DNA of 64,000 bases from Chrysogorgia sp. JL179-B06 (GCA_035772405.1 JAYKKM010000504.1:2986001-3050000), one strand, 5' to 3'; positions 9,834 to 22,025 are shown, numbered from the stretch's first letter. The notes: generated by a model not told the origin, from the letters alone. Made by a program: numbers and translations.

Positions 9834-11115
9834 TGTTTGTTTGAACATAGTCACTAGAATTATATTGTCTGGAAACGCGGCCAAAGTCTTTGTTCTATGT
9901 TTTTGTTCACGTTTATGCAAATGTTGCACTTTCACACTTGCTGAACACATTGTATTTTCTGTATAATGAAGCAAGCAGCCGATTGCAGCGTTTGGGTTTA
10001 ATCTCTCAACAGTGCCGTATAAATATTAATGACCGTATTGAAGCTGCCTCGTAGTTAGGCGTCTCAATCCTTCCACTAGGCGGAAGAGCGGGGCGAGAGA
10101 GGCGCGGAGGGGCTGCTGGGAAGGCGGAGGAGCGGGGAACGCCTGGCAGATCTTGCAAGTGTTATGGCGGACAACTGCGTTTAATAGCGAACCGGAAAGC
10201 TCGAGAAATCCTTTCGATTATTCCAGAAGACCTGTTCACTTGGGAGCAATTTTAGAATACCCATCCACTTTTGAAACCGCATTTAAAGGCAGAAATACAA
10301 ACCAGGTTGCTCTAAAATCTCTTTAAATATAATGTCGAAGGTTTCTATTGTGTGTACTTGTTGTCGTTGTTGATAGTTATCAAAATTAAACGGGGTTTTA
10401 AAATAGAACGAAGCAATTGTATAATATGATGAACTTTCCGTAATTTGACTAATTACCAACTGTCAACAGATAATTCTACAATTTAGCGGAGAGCGGAGTT
10501 GACCATCATATCACATATGCGAGTAAGGCGCAAACGATCGACTAAAGTTACACGCAAGAAAATTTCCATAGCGTCGAGGACGTTTTGTTGTGGTTTTTTG
10601 ACAGAAATAAACAGAATGAATCGAGAGTCTATAATACACTACATATAATGCTGATAACCAAACAATAGCATTATTTACATACCTTGCAAACTTAGCTTTT
10701 TCACAGCTTTATTTACATCTTGAAGTGTAGACATCTTGAATTCATCAAGTGTCAATGGTCCTCAGACCCCCGAATAAAGGCTCAGACAAAGGATCAAGTG
10801 TTATTTATTACAACTGGGTCGAAAAAATAGCGAAATTTGAAAAAATAGCGGTCAAATAGAACGACTTGCAAGAAACCGAACTTTCTTGCAAGAAACCGAA
10901 CAAGATCTGCCAGGCGTCTCAATTTCTCTCTCCGCCTTCCCAGCAGCCCCTCCGCGCCTCGCTCGCCCCGCTCTTCCGTCTAGCCGCTCCTCCGCCTTGG
11001 AAGGATTGAGACGCCTGGGTACGAGGCAGGTATTGAAGACAAAAGATTTGTGCACTTTTGTTCGCCGCTTTGACGTTCGCCACGTTTCCAGACAATATAA
11101 TTCTAGTGACTATGG
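9834..11115. mobile_element. Long inverted-repeat element
   Basis: Two pairs of arms face each other. Outer: CATAGTCACTAGAATTATAT near 9846 against its reverse complement near 11090-11112. Inner: 10043-10160 against 10862-11031, a GC-rich block around GGCGTCTCAATCCTTCC and GGAGGGGCTGCTGGGAAGG. The 700-bp centre has no coding signal. Long ORFs here come from the GC-rich arms and are not credible genes. Confidence 0.7.
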
Positions 11116-11162
11116 TTTGAACCGACGAGAAAACTATTAAGGTCACTGATCGATCTTTTGTT

Positions 11163-11582
11163 AATTAATACCATGATGACCTCGGGTTCTTTTGTTCTCG
11201 CCGGGTGGTTTAATCACGATATTCCCGGCTTTAGCGGGGAGATCTCTAAATCTCCCGGCAAAGCCGGGCAGATTTCTAATTTCTCCCTGATTAAAATTCA
11301 TGAGCCAAAATTCAAAGACACGACAAAGAGTTTTGTTAATACGTTTTACACAACAAACAAAATAATTACACTACAATGTTAATGACAGTAAGATAAAGTG
11401 TTAATTACTCGACTTATTAATATTCACTTTTCACTAAACATTTCACACAATTATATTAATTTCCTACAATGGAAAATTGTTGAATACATCACTGATCATG
11501 CATTGTATTACACAATACTCCTACTATCAATTAGTTTTGTACAATGAAAACACTAGTTTCACCTCGGTCATCATGGTATTAC
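11163..11582. repeat. Inverted-repeat pair with AATACCATGATGACC ends
   Basis: TTAATACCATGATGACCTCGG at about 11164 faces GGTCATCATGGTATTA near 11562-11578. The AATACCATGA tip is shared with the foldbacks at 50688-50838 and near 51255, suggesting one foldback/MITE family. Within it are shorter palindromes such as GGGAGATCTCTAAATCTCCC. Confidence 0.55.
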
Positions 11583-11765
11583 AAACTAATACAATGGTTT
11601 TTAAGAATATAGTGATCAAATCTCCCGCAAACCGCGGAATGTTTGTGAAAGTCCCTCGGGACGCCTTCGGGCTTCGCCCTCATGCTTTCCTTCGGGACTT
11701 TCACAAACATTCCTCGGTTTACGGGAGATTTAATCACTATATTCTTAAAAACCATTGTATTACTT
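11583..11765. mobile_element. Foldback hairpin element
   Basis: Arms of about 75 bp pair almost perfectly. The left reads AATACAATGGTTTTTAAGAA through GTTTGTGAAAGTCCC, the right is its reverse complement, and a small GGGCTTCGCCC loop region lies between. No coding function. The core resembles the hairpin at 50688-50838. Confidence 0.8.
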
Positions 11766-11999
11766 ATAATAAATTGGTTAAAATTCATTAAAATGGTAAT
11801 ATTGACCCATTTGTTATAGGTAATCATACGATAGCGAGTGCAATTAAGGATTTACACGAGCGATATTGCACAATTTTCAAATATCAGAAGTAGTGTAAAT
11901 CGTTAATTCCGATCCAGCAGAAATATCGTTAAAATTACGCCTGTCATTTAACTAGCTTTTTAGTGGTGCTGCAGCTCAGTTACGATGAACGCTTTTCTT

Positions 12000-12520
12000 T
12001 TAAAGGGACACTCCACCCCAAAATAAATGTTGCTTACATGAAAGTTCTTTATCGCCTTATATGATAATGATTTTAGTTTTCTTCTATTCTATTTAGTTTT
12101 AGAGTAATTTGGCTTTGTTTATCGTATTTTTGTAAATTGAAGGCCGCCACTTTTGTTCTGATTGCGGGCAAATGCGGTCGCTCCAGTTAATTTTTGACGT
12201 CATTAAGTGATAGAAACACTACACAAAGAAATCCTTCACAATAGCATGACAATAACGTGGTCTTAGTCTTATTGTGCAGGATTTCTATTCAAAGTGTTTC
12301 TATCACTCAATGACGACAAAAATTAACGGGAGCGACCGCATTCGACCGCAATCAGAACAAAAATGGCGGCCTTCAATTTACAAAAATACGATTAACAAAG
12401 CCGAATTTCTATAAAACTAACACGATTAGAAGAAAACTAATACCCATTCTCATGTAAGGCGACAAAGAACTTTCATTTAAGCAACACTTGTTTTGGGGAT
12501 GGACTGGAGTGTCCCTTTAA
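12000..12520. mobile_element. MITE with TTAA-ended inverted repeats, copy 2
   Basis: Same family as 6069-6579. It begins TTAAAGGGACACTCCACCCC and ends GGAGTGTCCCTTTAA, with long inner inverted repeats (AAAGTTCTTT, GGCGACAAAGAAC). 521 bp, non-coding. Confidence 0.85.
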
Positions 12521-13379
12521 GCTCCTCCAATGTAAGTTCGGTTGTGTTTGAAAAACGTTTTTCCGCTATTTTGTTTGTTTTGGAAAATTTTTGCACTCCT
12601 AATGCGTGTATACCAAAGGCAAACCGTTCTCCGAGCATGTGAAATACAAAAAACGGTCTTTAAATTTCGTTTTTCTTCTTTCCATATTGAAAAACAATTT
12701 TAAAAAGTCCATTACAGAGAAGGGGGAAGAAGCAGATGGAAGAAGCAGGATCAAATACATGGTCCGTAATGGATTTTATCACGTCAAAAGACTGAATGAG
12801 AGGTTGTATTTGATTGTAGTGTAAACTATTGGCGGGGGTTAGGGTTAGGATGAAAAATGTAGGCGGGGAGTTAGGATAAAACTCTAGGGAGGTTAGGGTT
12901 CCTTCTTGGTAAATGGATTCTGGTATTCGAAAATTAAAATGGGTGGAGCGGCCAGACGAGAAAAAGAAGGCCTATTCACAAAGCTGTGGGAATCCGTCCA
13001 CATTTTGGACGGAGATTGGTTGCGCCATCATATTGCTGACTAATTAAGATCCTAAATGATAATGGATTTGATTGGTTATTCACTAACCTCCAACGTCGTT
13101 ATGTTCTACTCATTCATGATTTCATATTGAGCAATAAAAATCCATTCTTTCGACTTACTGATTAAGGTTGTCCTGGTGTCAAATATCATAGCAACGCCGG
13201 TATACCGGGATGTCTCGGTTGCCCGAGACGTTTTCATCCCAGGTTTATATGATCTCGGGTGACCAGGATGCGTGAAAATGTTGATAATAATTTCTCAATG
13301 AAACAAAAACTAATTTTATTCGCATAAAAAGCATCCCAACGAATGTTTTTTCATTTTGCCACTTTTTGGATATTTTACC
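12521..13379. other. Non-coding spacer with telomere-like block
   Basis: At 12830-12905 there are GGCGGGGGTTAGGGTTAGG and related GTTAGG motifs, similar to complementary blocks at 5995, 9374 and 53250. No gene is seen. Confidence 0.5.
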
Positions 13380-13495
13380 TGGTCAGTTGCGTTTATATGG
13401 AAAAAATCTGTCCCGGTGTACTGGGATCTCGATCGGTTGCTTCAAGCGGGATCCCGGTCAGGTGGGATGTCCCGGTCTCCATATAAACGCAACTG
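13380..13495. repeat. Foldback repeat
   Basis: CAGTTGCGTTTATATGGA at 13383 is matched by TCCATATAAACGCAACTG ending near 13493, with CCCGGT-rich repeats between. Further GGTATACCGGGA-type motifs at 13198 and 13530-13575 suggest a family of nested copies. Confidence 0.7.
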
Positions 13496-14003
13496 TGAAA
13501 ATAACAGTAAATTATATATAAGCCGAGATCCCGGTATACCAGGACGTCCCGTCCCCGGTGTACCGCGGGATCATATAAACAGGCCCTTAGTCACTTCAAT
13601 CAGGTTCAGTCACTTCGGTCAAGGTTTCTTGAGAAATCTATTCTGATTGGTTAGATGGACGATTGTGTACTACTTTGAGTTTTCCGATGAATGAATCCCA
13701 ATCATCTGATTTGTCAATATGTGGAAATCACGATTGGTCCACCTGCATGCCTAGTCGTTTCCGATAACATATTTCAGCCATCTGATTGGTTTATACTTTG
13801 TCAATTACGGACAGCTATTGGTTTACTAATTTTTTGTGGTGTAGAAGACTGTCAAATGAGATATTTATTTCGAATACTTCTACAAGCATGTTTATTTCGA
13901 ACATTTCTACAAATATGGCTTCTACAAAAGTTTTCGAACGCACCACGTGTGCTTTTAAAAGCATCACGATTTAGAAATCGTCGAATGCATTGGGAAACTA
14001 CGC

Positions 14004-14845
14004 ATGCATCTAGACTCGAGACACCAGAATCAAGCAATCAAACGTGAACATTATCAATTACCCAATGGCAGTTACACAAGAAGACAAAACAAAAATTTGC
14101 AACAAGTCAAATCGACAATCTTTAATGGTGTCCTGACGCCAAGCGCGACACATCAAGAAAGATTCGTGAATATTGGCATTGCAGAGAAAAAATATCAGAG
14201 GTGGATGATATCCTACTGAAGAACGGCAAGATTGTCATTCCACAAGTCTTCCGAGCAGAAATGCTGCGATGGATCCACACTTGACACATAAAAACACAGA
14301 TAAACGAAATGGTAGTGAAATGACCAAATTGTCTAGAGTATACCGTCCGTCAAATCAGAAAGAGACTGTGGAACAACTGTAATTATTTGCTAGTGGTTGT
14401 AGTATATTAACTAGAAGTTGTTATGGTGAATTTCGAGTGTTACTGGAAATGATTTCAAAACGGAAGCCCCAGCTGCGAAATTGCAACCTCAAGGCCTTCA
14501 GGCTGGCAATCGAAACCGTAACCCTGGAATTCCGTAGATCAATCGGTTCGAACCAGTTAAGGCCGGTACTGAGGATGTTTTGGCCGAGCCATGGAGAGGG
14601 AAATTAAACGTGCCAGCCAAAACATTGCTCGCACAGCCTTGGAAAGCTATACTTGACTCGGAAAAAACATTGCCCACACAACTAAGAAGCCACAGAGTTG
14701 CCTGCGGTGGAGGCTATACTAGAGGTTAATTTGAATAATTTTAAAAGCACTTTAAAAAAAGGGACAAATATGGATTTAGTGTTGTCTAAGTTGTTATAGA
14801 GTCACTAGAATCCAGGAGGCATGGAAAATCCATAATCTCCATGAT
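14004..14845 (+). mobile_element. Gypsy-derived deletion repeat, copy 1
   Basis: Colinear with 63053-64000. It starts with a Gypsy RT piece: HLDSRHQNQAIKREHYQLP corresponds to the CLDPQHLNKAIKREHYQLP block of the minus-strand Gypsy at 15107. It then jumps to an integrase zinc-domain piece (KNGKIVIPQVFRAEMLRWI near 14222-14276 and a CLEYRPSNQKE-like block near 14335). The non-coding 3' half includes a GGTTCGAACC box B-like motif at 14545 and the segment shared with 4730. The same internal deletion in both copies suggests that the deleted form itself spread. Confidence 0.75.
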
Positions 14846-15104
14846 CTCCACAATGCAAATTTTAAATTATTGACTGTAGGTTTCGCTTTGAATTTTTTGA
14901 GCTGAAACAAAGAGGACTATCTCGGAGTCCGCACTCATTTAAGTATTTATCATTGATTTATTAACACTACTTTATTTGGAACGATAACAGATATACAAAC
15001 TCTTCCCAAACAAATTTTATAAGGCGGACTTTGAGATAATTTGATTTCTTGTGTTAAATCAGGTCACTATGTGCAAGAAATGGGACTAGGAATTTGCCAA
15101 TACC

Positions 15105-15600
15105 CGTCACTTAGCATTTGCCATGCGTGTTGTGATGTTCTCAATGGTGGGCAGTTGATAATGTTCACGCTTGATAGCTTTGTTGAGGTGTTGTGGGTCT
15201 AGGCAAATACGAAGGTTACCATTTGGTTTCTCCACAACCACCATTGAACTGACCCAGTCTGTCGGTTCTTCCACTTTACGAATGACGTTTGCTTTCTCCA
15301 TGTCATCCAGTTCTGTTTTGACTCTATCACGAAGAGCAGCCGGTATGGTCCTTGGAGCGTTAACCACTGGTTGTCACACTTGGGTCTATACTTCAATGTG
15401 ATAGGGTTTCTCCAAACGACCTAATCCTGTAAATACGTTGGTATATCTCTTTGTTGTTTTCTCTTTCCAATCTTGTGATGACTTGGGCTTTTGAGAACTT
15501 GTCAGAGTGTTCATCACTACTTTGATTAAGCCAAGTTCCTGAGATGCGCTCAATCCCAGTAATCCTGGTTGGTTGGTTTCCACGATATGAAATGTCATTT
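15105..15600 (-). pseudogene. Gypsy pol, start of reverse transcriptase
   Basis: Minus-strand fragment following the protease. It reads ETNQPGLLGLSASQELGL, then YTNVFTGLGRLEKPYHIEV, then VNAPRTIPAALRDRVKTELD, ICLDPQHLNKAIKREHYQLP and TIENI, all standard blocks at the start of a Gypsy RT. The frame changes near 15380, and the RT catalytic motif is absent because the copy ends at about 15105. Confidence 0.8.
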
Positions 15601-16250
15601 ATTTTTGAACATTGTCTTTAGATTGTACCTCTAACTGAATTGTTCCCTTTACAACTAGGTCGTCTTCAGCTCTGAATAGCTGATTAACTTGCTGCTGCAT
15701 GTATTCTGTTGATCCCACAATCTTCTTCAGCTGTTGTACTGGTAGGATGTTGACTTGTGACCCTGTATCAACCTTGAGTCGTGTGGGTTGTCCATTTATA
15801 GTGGTCTTCACAAACCATTCGTCATTCTGGACCTCCGCTGTAAAGGTCTGAGTTTTCTTGATGCTCCAAATGGTGGACTTTTTTCTTTGATCTACACATG
15901 CTCTTGAAATGATTGGGCTTCTGGCAGTTATGACAAGTTTTTTCATACGCTGGACATTCCTTCTTGCCATGTTTTGCTCCACAATTTCTGCAGTCGAATA
16001 CACTACTTTGATTAGGCTTTTCTTGTTGACTTCGTTTTCTCCATTGCTCTTGGTTGTGTGTTTTCTTTTGGTTTCTCTTGCCATTGTGGATTCCATGGAC
16101 CAAAGACTCACTTTGCGTATCTTTCAAATGCTTGTCCGTTGTCCCGTAGCAATCTCGTAGTTAAGATATTTCTGTTTAAATTTCTTCCAATTTACCGATA
16201 TATTTCCACTGTTGAACTCGAGTGATTGTGGCGGCGGAAGACATTGATTC
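15599..16250 (-). pseudogene. Gypsy gag end and aspartic protease
   Basis: Two overlapping minus frames. One holds tandem zinc knuckles near 15995-15890 (CRNCGAKHGKKEC then CHNCQKPNHFKSMC). The other holds a retroviral-type protease with LKVDTGSQVNILP near 15770. The knuckles and protease sit in different frames, consistent with a frameshift between gag and pol or with decay. Gag sequence upstream to about 16380 is degraded. Confidence 0.8.
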
Positions 16251-16390
16251 ATTGCCAATGTAGAATGTGTTTCTACTGTATTTTCTTCTTCTGGTTGTGA
16301 CATGTACTTCGATGTCCAATCTTTTCACAATTTCTCACTTGTTCTGCTAACAAGTTTGCTTGTTGTGAAGTTTAGTATACAGGCTCGTTC

Positions 16391-16407
16391 GTTACACCTG
16401 GCACCAT
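16391..16407 (-). other. Gypsy primer-binding site candidate
   Basis: On the minus strand TGGTGCCAGGTGTAACG lies directly after an LTR-like end reading ATTATTACA. A PBS beginning TGG next to a CA terminus is the normal LTR arrangement. The tRNA is not identified. Confidence 0.5.
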
Positions 16408-16450
16408 GTAATAATCCTTGACTATCCAAAGGAGCTTGATTTGGATTACT
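16408..16450 (-). mobile_element. Truncated Gypsy 5' LTR
   Basis: On the plus strand it begins TGTAATAATCCTTGACTATCC next to the PBS and runs for only about 43 bp before LINE tail sequence takes over. It is therefore the stump of the 5' LTR of the minus-strand Gypsy. Confidence 0.45.
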
Positions 16451-16925
16451 TTAAGTAAGTGAGTAAGTAAAATTCTTTATTGCCTCCATATTTGAAGATA
16501 CAAAATAATATAAAATAAAAATAAATTAGCATACAGTATATTACATCTTTTTGTTATTTTTTTAAAATAAAGAACTAATCATAAATATCTATCAATATAA
16601 CTAACTGTTTTAATTGTCTCAGAGATATACTCTGCAACCCCAAAATAAAATTGTTTTATCAGATCTCTTCTGTGTTCTTGCAGTGTCCCCACGTCTCCAA
16701 AGAGAGTATATAACAGGCTGTCATCATCCAACATATTCAGCTTGGCTGAAATTTGTATAGGCAGACAATCTGTCAACCAATTCCAAAATCGTTCTCTTAT
16801 TACAAATGTTTGTTGACAATAAAGCATAGCGTGCTTGACAAAATTTTTAAAATTGCGGCCACAAGAATTACAAAACATATCTTTGTCATTTCAATTGAAC
16901 CGCACACCAGCAACAAGGATTATCC
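16450..16925 (-). pseudogene. LINE 3' end, copy 1
   Basis: Minus strand. A cysteine-rich C-terminal segment (CNSCGRNFKNFVKHAMLYCQ, then NWLTDCLPIQIS) is followed by a 3' tail with CAATAAAGAATTTTACTTAC repeats. It is related to the C-terminus at 17196-17585 (CGGECDRICQAFCRDLLKHA), so it is a second 5'-truncated member of that family. Confidence 0.7.
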
Positions 16926-16930
16926 TATAA

Positions 16931-17060
16931 GTAGGTAGGTAGGTAGGTAGGTAGGTAGGTAGGTAGGTAGGTAGGTAGGTAGGTAGGTAGGTAGGTAGGT
17001 AGGTAGGTAGGTAGGTAGGTATAGGTGGTAAGTAAGTAAGTAAGTAAGTAAGTAATAATG
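16931..17060 (+). repeat. GTAG and TAAG microsatellite
   Basis: About 22 units of GTAG are followed by about 6 units of TAAG. On the minus strand this is the 3' tail of the LINE at 17061-19270, whose relative also ends in TTAC repeats. Confidence 0.9.
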
Positions 17061-19270
17061 CTTTATTGCCCCCTTACCAGAGGAGTAAATTATTTAAAAA
17101 TGTTTACATAGAAATTACTAATTAAAGAAAAGTTATTTTATATAGGATATATATCTAGCTGTCCTTAAATAAAATTTCCTTTGATCATCCTTGCTCTAGT
17201 TCATTATTCCGCTACTATCTCCAAATATTGTTTCTATAAACTGATCATTATCCATTAAATGTAATTCAGATGAAATACTAAGTGGTAAGTTATCTATTAT
17301 CCAATCCCATAACATGTTTCGTTCTACATCCGCTTCTTTACAGTATAACAATGCATGTTTCAGTAGATCTCTACAAAAAGCTTGACAAATTCTGTCACAT
17401 TCTCCGCCACAATGATTCACACCCGTTATCCTTTCCCCGCCATGGGTATACGATCCACACAATATACGCAGTACATCTGTTATTTCACTCACATAAATAG
17501 GGAACTGCCTTGCCAGATTCCACCAGAAAATTGGTTCCAACTTTCGATGAACCATAATACATAAATGTAGCTGGGGATTAGCCACAATTTTTTCTCTCCA
17601 TTCATTTTCATGTACTTCTGTAATCGATGATTTAACTATTCCCTTCCACCTTGATTTATTAGGAAATGTTCCATTATTACTGAATTCTTCAATATAATGT
17701 AAAATATTATACCGATTTAAAACTCGTATTATATCAGGAATAAAACCTGTTTTCCTGCTTTCAAAACTCCATTTCCATCGTATAAATCTTCTTTTGAATA
17801 TCCGTTTACAAGATTATAATTATTTATATATATTTACAAGATTACGAGTTTATAATTCTACCCAAAAAGTAAAGCTTCCTTTTATCAATCTCTGATGAAA
17901 TATTCCACAGTCCAAGTAACCCTCTGCACGCTGATCCCGACGTTCCTGGTAGAAAACCTTGCATTATCCTGATTATTTGGTTTTGAACTTTTTCCAATTG
18001 TTTTGTCATAACTCCATTTAATCTCCATAATTCACATCCATATAAAAACTTTTCAATACCAATTGTTTTCCAAAGTTTAAGCGATATAAGAGGATTCAGC
18101 CCAAGATGTCTTCCCCCTCCTCTTATAATCCCATAACTAGAATCCCACGCTTTACTTACAGCCTCTTTGATGACATGAATACACGTACCCTCTAAACACC
18201 AAACCTTTCCAAGATTTTTCTACTTCTTTAAGGATTCCAGCTTCTTCCTTTACAATTAAATTATGAAAACCTTTTTTTTCTCCATATACCATGACTACCG
18301 TTTTCTTATAATTAAACGTTGTTCTCCATTTTTTGCCAAACGTATTTAACTCCTCCAACATCCCTTGCAGACCATATTTCATTCGTGAAATCATTGTCAA
18401 GTCATCAGCGAACATTTACAAAATACATGTTATTAATCAAAACACCAGTGTTGATTCCAGCAACTTAATAAGATCATTGACATAAATAAGATACAGCCAT
18501 GGAGACAAAACACCGCCTTGTCTTGTTCCTTGCGAAATTGTATACTCTCTTGACTTGCATCCTGCAATTGAAACATACTCCCTCATTCCTTCATACCAAT
18601 TGCCTACGATTCTCCACGCCTTTCCGGTTAGCCCCATATAATAAGTTTATAAAGCATACCATTAATCCACACAGTATCAAAAGCTTTTTTTACATCAACG
18701 TAACAAACATACGCTTTATCTCCATCTTCGCAGCACTGATTAATTACTTCATCGATCATGAATGCTGTGGTCAACGTATCCTGTTCAGATTGGTATGCCC
18801 CTTGTAATTGATGAATACTTTTGTAATGCTGCCGTTTTATTCTGTACAGCACCAGTCGCTCAAATATCTTGTTCATTACTGGAAGAAGGTTGATTCCACG
18901 AGAATCATCAAATGTCATCTGTGACTTTCTGCCCTTTGGAATGGGCACTTTAACCGCAAGCTTAAATACCCAAGGAATGTATTCCCTCTCCACAATGTTT
19001 CTGTACAAATACACAAGACTTTCAACTAACTTTATGCCTCCGTTTTTAATATGCTCATACATGATTCCATCAAAACCAGGAGCTTTTCCGTTTGGGAGTG
19101 TTCCTATAAGTGTGGATACTTCTTCCACACTAATTGGCACAATAAAGAGATCGTCATCATATGACAACGACTTGATTTTCAATTCCTTAACTGTATTTCA
19201 ATGTATTGATAAAAATCCTCATCAAATTCGTCATTTTGCAACGGCGAGAACAATCTCTCGTAATAATTGG
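17061..19270 (-). pseudogene. LINE with RT, nearly continuous but frameshifted
   Basis: Minus-strand RT and C-terminal domains. From 19240 down: WANYYERLFSPLQ, LPNGKAPGFDGI near 19095, KGRKSQMTFDDSRGINLLP near 18930, YVCYVDVKKAFDTVW near 18695, GTRQGGVLSPWLYLIYVNDL near 18525, FADDL near 18412, a thumb region to 17830 (LYGCELW-like), and a CCHC-like C-terminus at 17330-17450. Frames change at about 18635 and 18425 and several stops occur in 17820-18150. The style is of an RT with a QGGVLSP motif; I cannot fix the clade. No endonuclease is seen, so it is 5'-truncated. Confidence 0.8.
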
Positions 19271-19274
19271 CCCA

Positions 19275-20345
19275 ACATTTCGGTTGAGAGGCTGTTCCAC
19301 AAATGTGCGCCTCTGTAACTCAGACTATTTTTGAGGTATTCAGTCCTTGGTTGCGGTAAATCAAATGATTTTCTCAAACATCTTACTTATAACTGGTAGA
19401 ATTGAAATAGGGCGATAATTGTCCAGTAGGTTCCGAGGACCTTTTTTATGCAAAGGAGTGACTCTTGCTATCTTCCATTCAGATGGAAATGTTTCCGTAT
19501 CAATTACCATATTGAATATTTTAGTTAAATAATTTGCAATAATAGGAGCTGCAAATTTTATAATTTTGGCTGAAATTTTGTCTATCCGGCCAGTAGCTTT
19601 GGAAGTACACAAAGAGGAAAGAAGTTTAATTACTTTGGGTGTGCCAACCGTTCTAAACTTGAATTTACTTTTAGCTTGCTTTGCATAATTTTCAAAATTA
19701 CGTTCACCATTTATGGTTTCCGCAATTTTTGGACCAATATCGGTGAAATAATCGTTAAAACACTCTGCAATTTCTACAGGTGTTGAAATTAAACCATTAT
19801 AAGATTGAATATTTTTTATCACCGAGTCCTGTTGTTTACGGTTGAGTATTTGATTTACTGTCTTCCAAGCTTGCTTAGGATTATGTTTAATTCTGGCCAT
19901 GTGATTTCTATAACGTTACTTTCTCTTCGCGCAATGTTGGTAACTCCATTTCTGGACATTTTATATTATGCTTTCCAATCATGTTCAGAATTGGATATTA
20001 GAGCATGCAGTTTAAGGTGATTTCTTTCACAAATCTTTTGTCTAATCGCCTTTGTAAGCTAAGGTACACTCGGTTTATTTCTTATTATCTTTGTTCTAAT
20101 AGGAGCATGTCTATTCTAAACATCCAGAAAGAGAGTCTTCCAAATTGCCCAAATTTTATTAACACATTGCTCGTTATCTATTTTTTCCCAATTTTGATTG
20201 AGTAGATCCTCTAGAAATCTGTTACCATTAAAGTATTTATAGTTTCGAATTTCAACTTTCTTATGACACTTTGACTTTGACACAGTATTTATTTTGCGAA
20301 CTACATAAATTAAATTATGATCACTAATACCAACAGGTAGTGTAG
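19275..20345 (-). pseudogene. CR1-like LINE with internal deletion
   Basis: Minus strand. 20340-19900 is the linker after the endonuclease, starting at LPVGISDHNLIYVVR. The open stretch 19900-19361 covers the RT start (KQAWKTVNQIL, LHKKGPRNLLDNYRPISILP). It then jumps at about 19360 straight to the extreme C-terminus (DLPQPRTEYLKNSLSYRGAH then LWNSL). The RT catalytic core is therefore deleted. Confidence 0.75.
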
Positions 20346-20636
20346 TGATCTAGTGATCAGCGGTTATTCATGATCACGCATGAGCAAAACATATTTAATT
20401 TATTGTTCATATGTAGTTTTAGCTTCTCTGTAGACGCCATTAAAAGTACTCGTATATTACTTAATAAGAGCCCTATTACTTATTTCCTCAGTGTTATTTT
20501 ATAAAAGAAGTAGAAAACGTCTTTCCGTGTTCCCATACGTTATAGAACGGTCACCAAATTCGATGGAACATTAGAATAGGTACGCAATGCTTACATGTGA
20601 CTACCGCTAGGGATAGACCATGTGTAGACTTAAGCT
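20346..20636. other. Short non-coding spacer
   Basis: I see no gene or repeat I can name. The first 40 bases contain a small GTGATCTAGTGATCA/TGATCACGCATGA palindromic patch. Confidence 0.4.
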
Positions 20637-20860
20637 TAGGACACATGAGGCGACAAATCGCTGGGGCATGTCGCGGGGACATTTCCCCTGTTGAGGACAC
20701 ACAAGGGGACATGTCAGAAAAGGAAAATAAAATAACGTTCTTTGATTGGTTTATTTTAATTTTATCGCAGTGGTTTATTAAAATTTTGTTCCCGCGACAC
20801 GATTTCTCATGGTGCATTGCAACATGTCCCCGCGATTTGTCGCCTCGTGTATCCCAACCT
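20637..20860. mobile_element. Palindromic MITE
   Basis: GACACATGAGGCGACAAATCGC at the left is matched by GCGATTTGTCGCCTCGTGTATC at the right. Nested GGGACATGT/ACATGTCCC pairs lie inside. 224 bp, non-coding; the ORFs on both strands mirror each other. Confidence 0.75.
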
Positions 20861-21962
20861 TTAAGAAGCAATGCATGAAAATGTGAGAAAAGCACAGAGA
20901 CGCAAAGAAATTGATAGTTATTATAAATTATTTTATAAATGTGTTGCTAATTTGAACATGGCACATACATACATTTTTATATGGGTTGTTTCCAATTTAT
21001 ATAGCATGATCATAAACATGCCACGTTTCATTTGAAGTGAACTTGTTCACATTAAATAAAACATCTGGGGCTGGTTGTACGAAGAACTGGATAGTTTATC
21101 CGGTGGATAAGTCCTAGCTAGAAAACCACTCTAGTGGTGATTTGACAGGGGTCAAAATTCCAGGGTGTGTGGTTAGAAAACGCCCCCCCCCCAATTTTGG
21201 GGGACCAAGCAATCGCAGCTGTAAAGTATAATAAGTTGTACAGAAACAAGAAATTTGGCTGTTTTGGCACATATCAAAACTCATCAGACATGCCTAGAAA
21301 CACTAAGTAATAGTGATTCCAACATGGACAGCCAGCCATCAACAGTAGAAACATGCAGGTAAAAAAAGAAGAAATGTTAGTGGCCAGGATTCTGAAATAG
21401 GGTGTCCAATTTGGGAACATATCAGGCAAAAGTGATGACACACTTATAGGGGGCACTTGAATTTTGGGAGCGCTTTTGAGCTGAATTTTGAGATCACTTT
21501 TGAGCAAAATATAATGGTTTTAAACCAAAATTTTTAAACAGGGTATCTCATAATTTTAAATAGATATTTTGGTCCAAATATGATTATATTATCTCGTATA
21601 TGAAGCAGTAAATTAGTTATATTTCCATAAAACGCAGTGTAGATAATAGTAATGTATTTTCTCCTTACAATTACATTTGTAATTCAACAGAATTTACATC
21701 TTCAAGAGAAGAAATTCATAATCTGTGGAGTGAATTATTAATTAGAAATTTACTTCATGTCAGCATCTGTGTAGCATACTTAATAAATTGCGTCAGACCC
21801 ATTCAAGATTTTTAGCTTTGCAAGTTTGTGCTGGCAATGCTGCCATGCTTCTTCATTCAACTAGGATATTTTCACTCAATTAGGTACACTGTCAAATTGG
21901 TCAAAATGTCATATGTACTGTATGATAATATTGAAAATTAAAGCTATTTCTTTTCAAATATA

Positions 21963-21964
<2 letters not shown>
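20861..21964. other. Non-coding AT-rich spacer
   Basis: No gene recognised. There is a short run of C at 21183-21191. The minus ORF at 21274-21507 has no recognisable domain. Confidence 0.4.

Positions 21965-22021
<57 letters not shown>
21965..22021 (+). repeat. TA microsatellite, target of the BEL insertion
   Basis: About 28 TA units run directly into the 5' LTR. The array's remnant ATATATAG follows the 3' LTR at 27173, so the BEL element inserted into this array. Confidence 0.9.

Positions 22022-22025
<4 letters not shown>

Noticed and set aside
10852..11146. Arg/Ala-rich overlapping ORFs on both strands
   Set aside because: They come from the GC-rich arms of an inverted-repeat element and mirror the left arm.
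14004..14219. 71-residue host gene (also at 63053)
   Set aside because: The first 20 residues match Gypsy RT and the rest is frame-broken; both copies are repeat.
20551..20895. Two overlapping opposite-strand ORFs of 93-114 residues
   Set aside because: They lie in a palindromic MITE and mirror each other.
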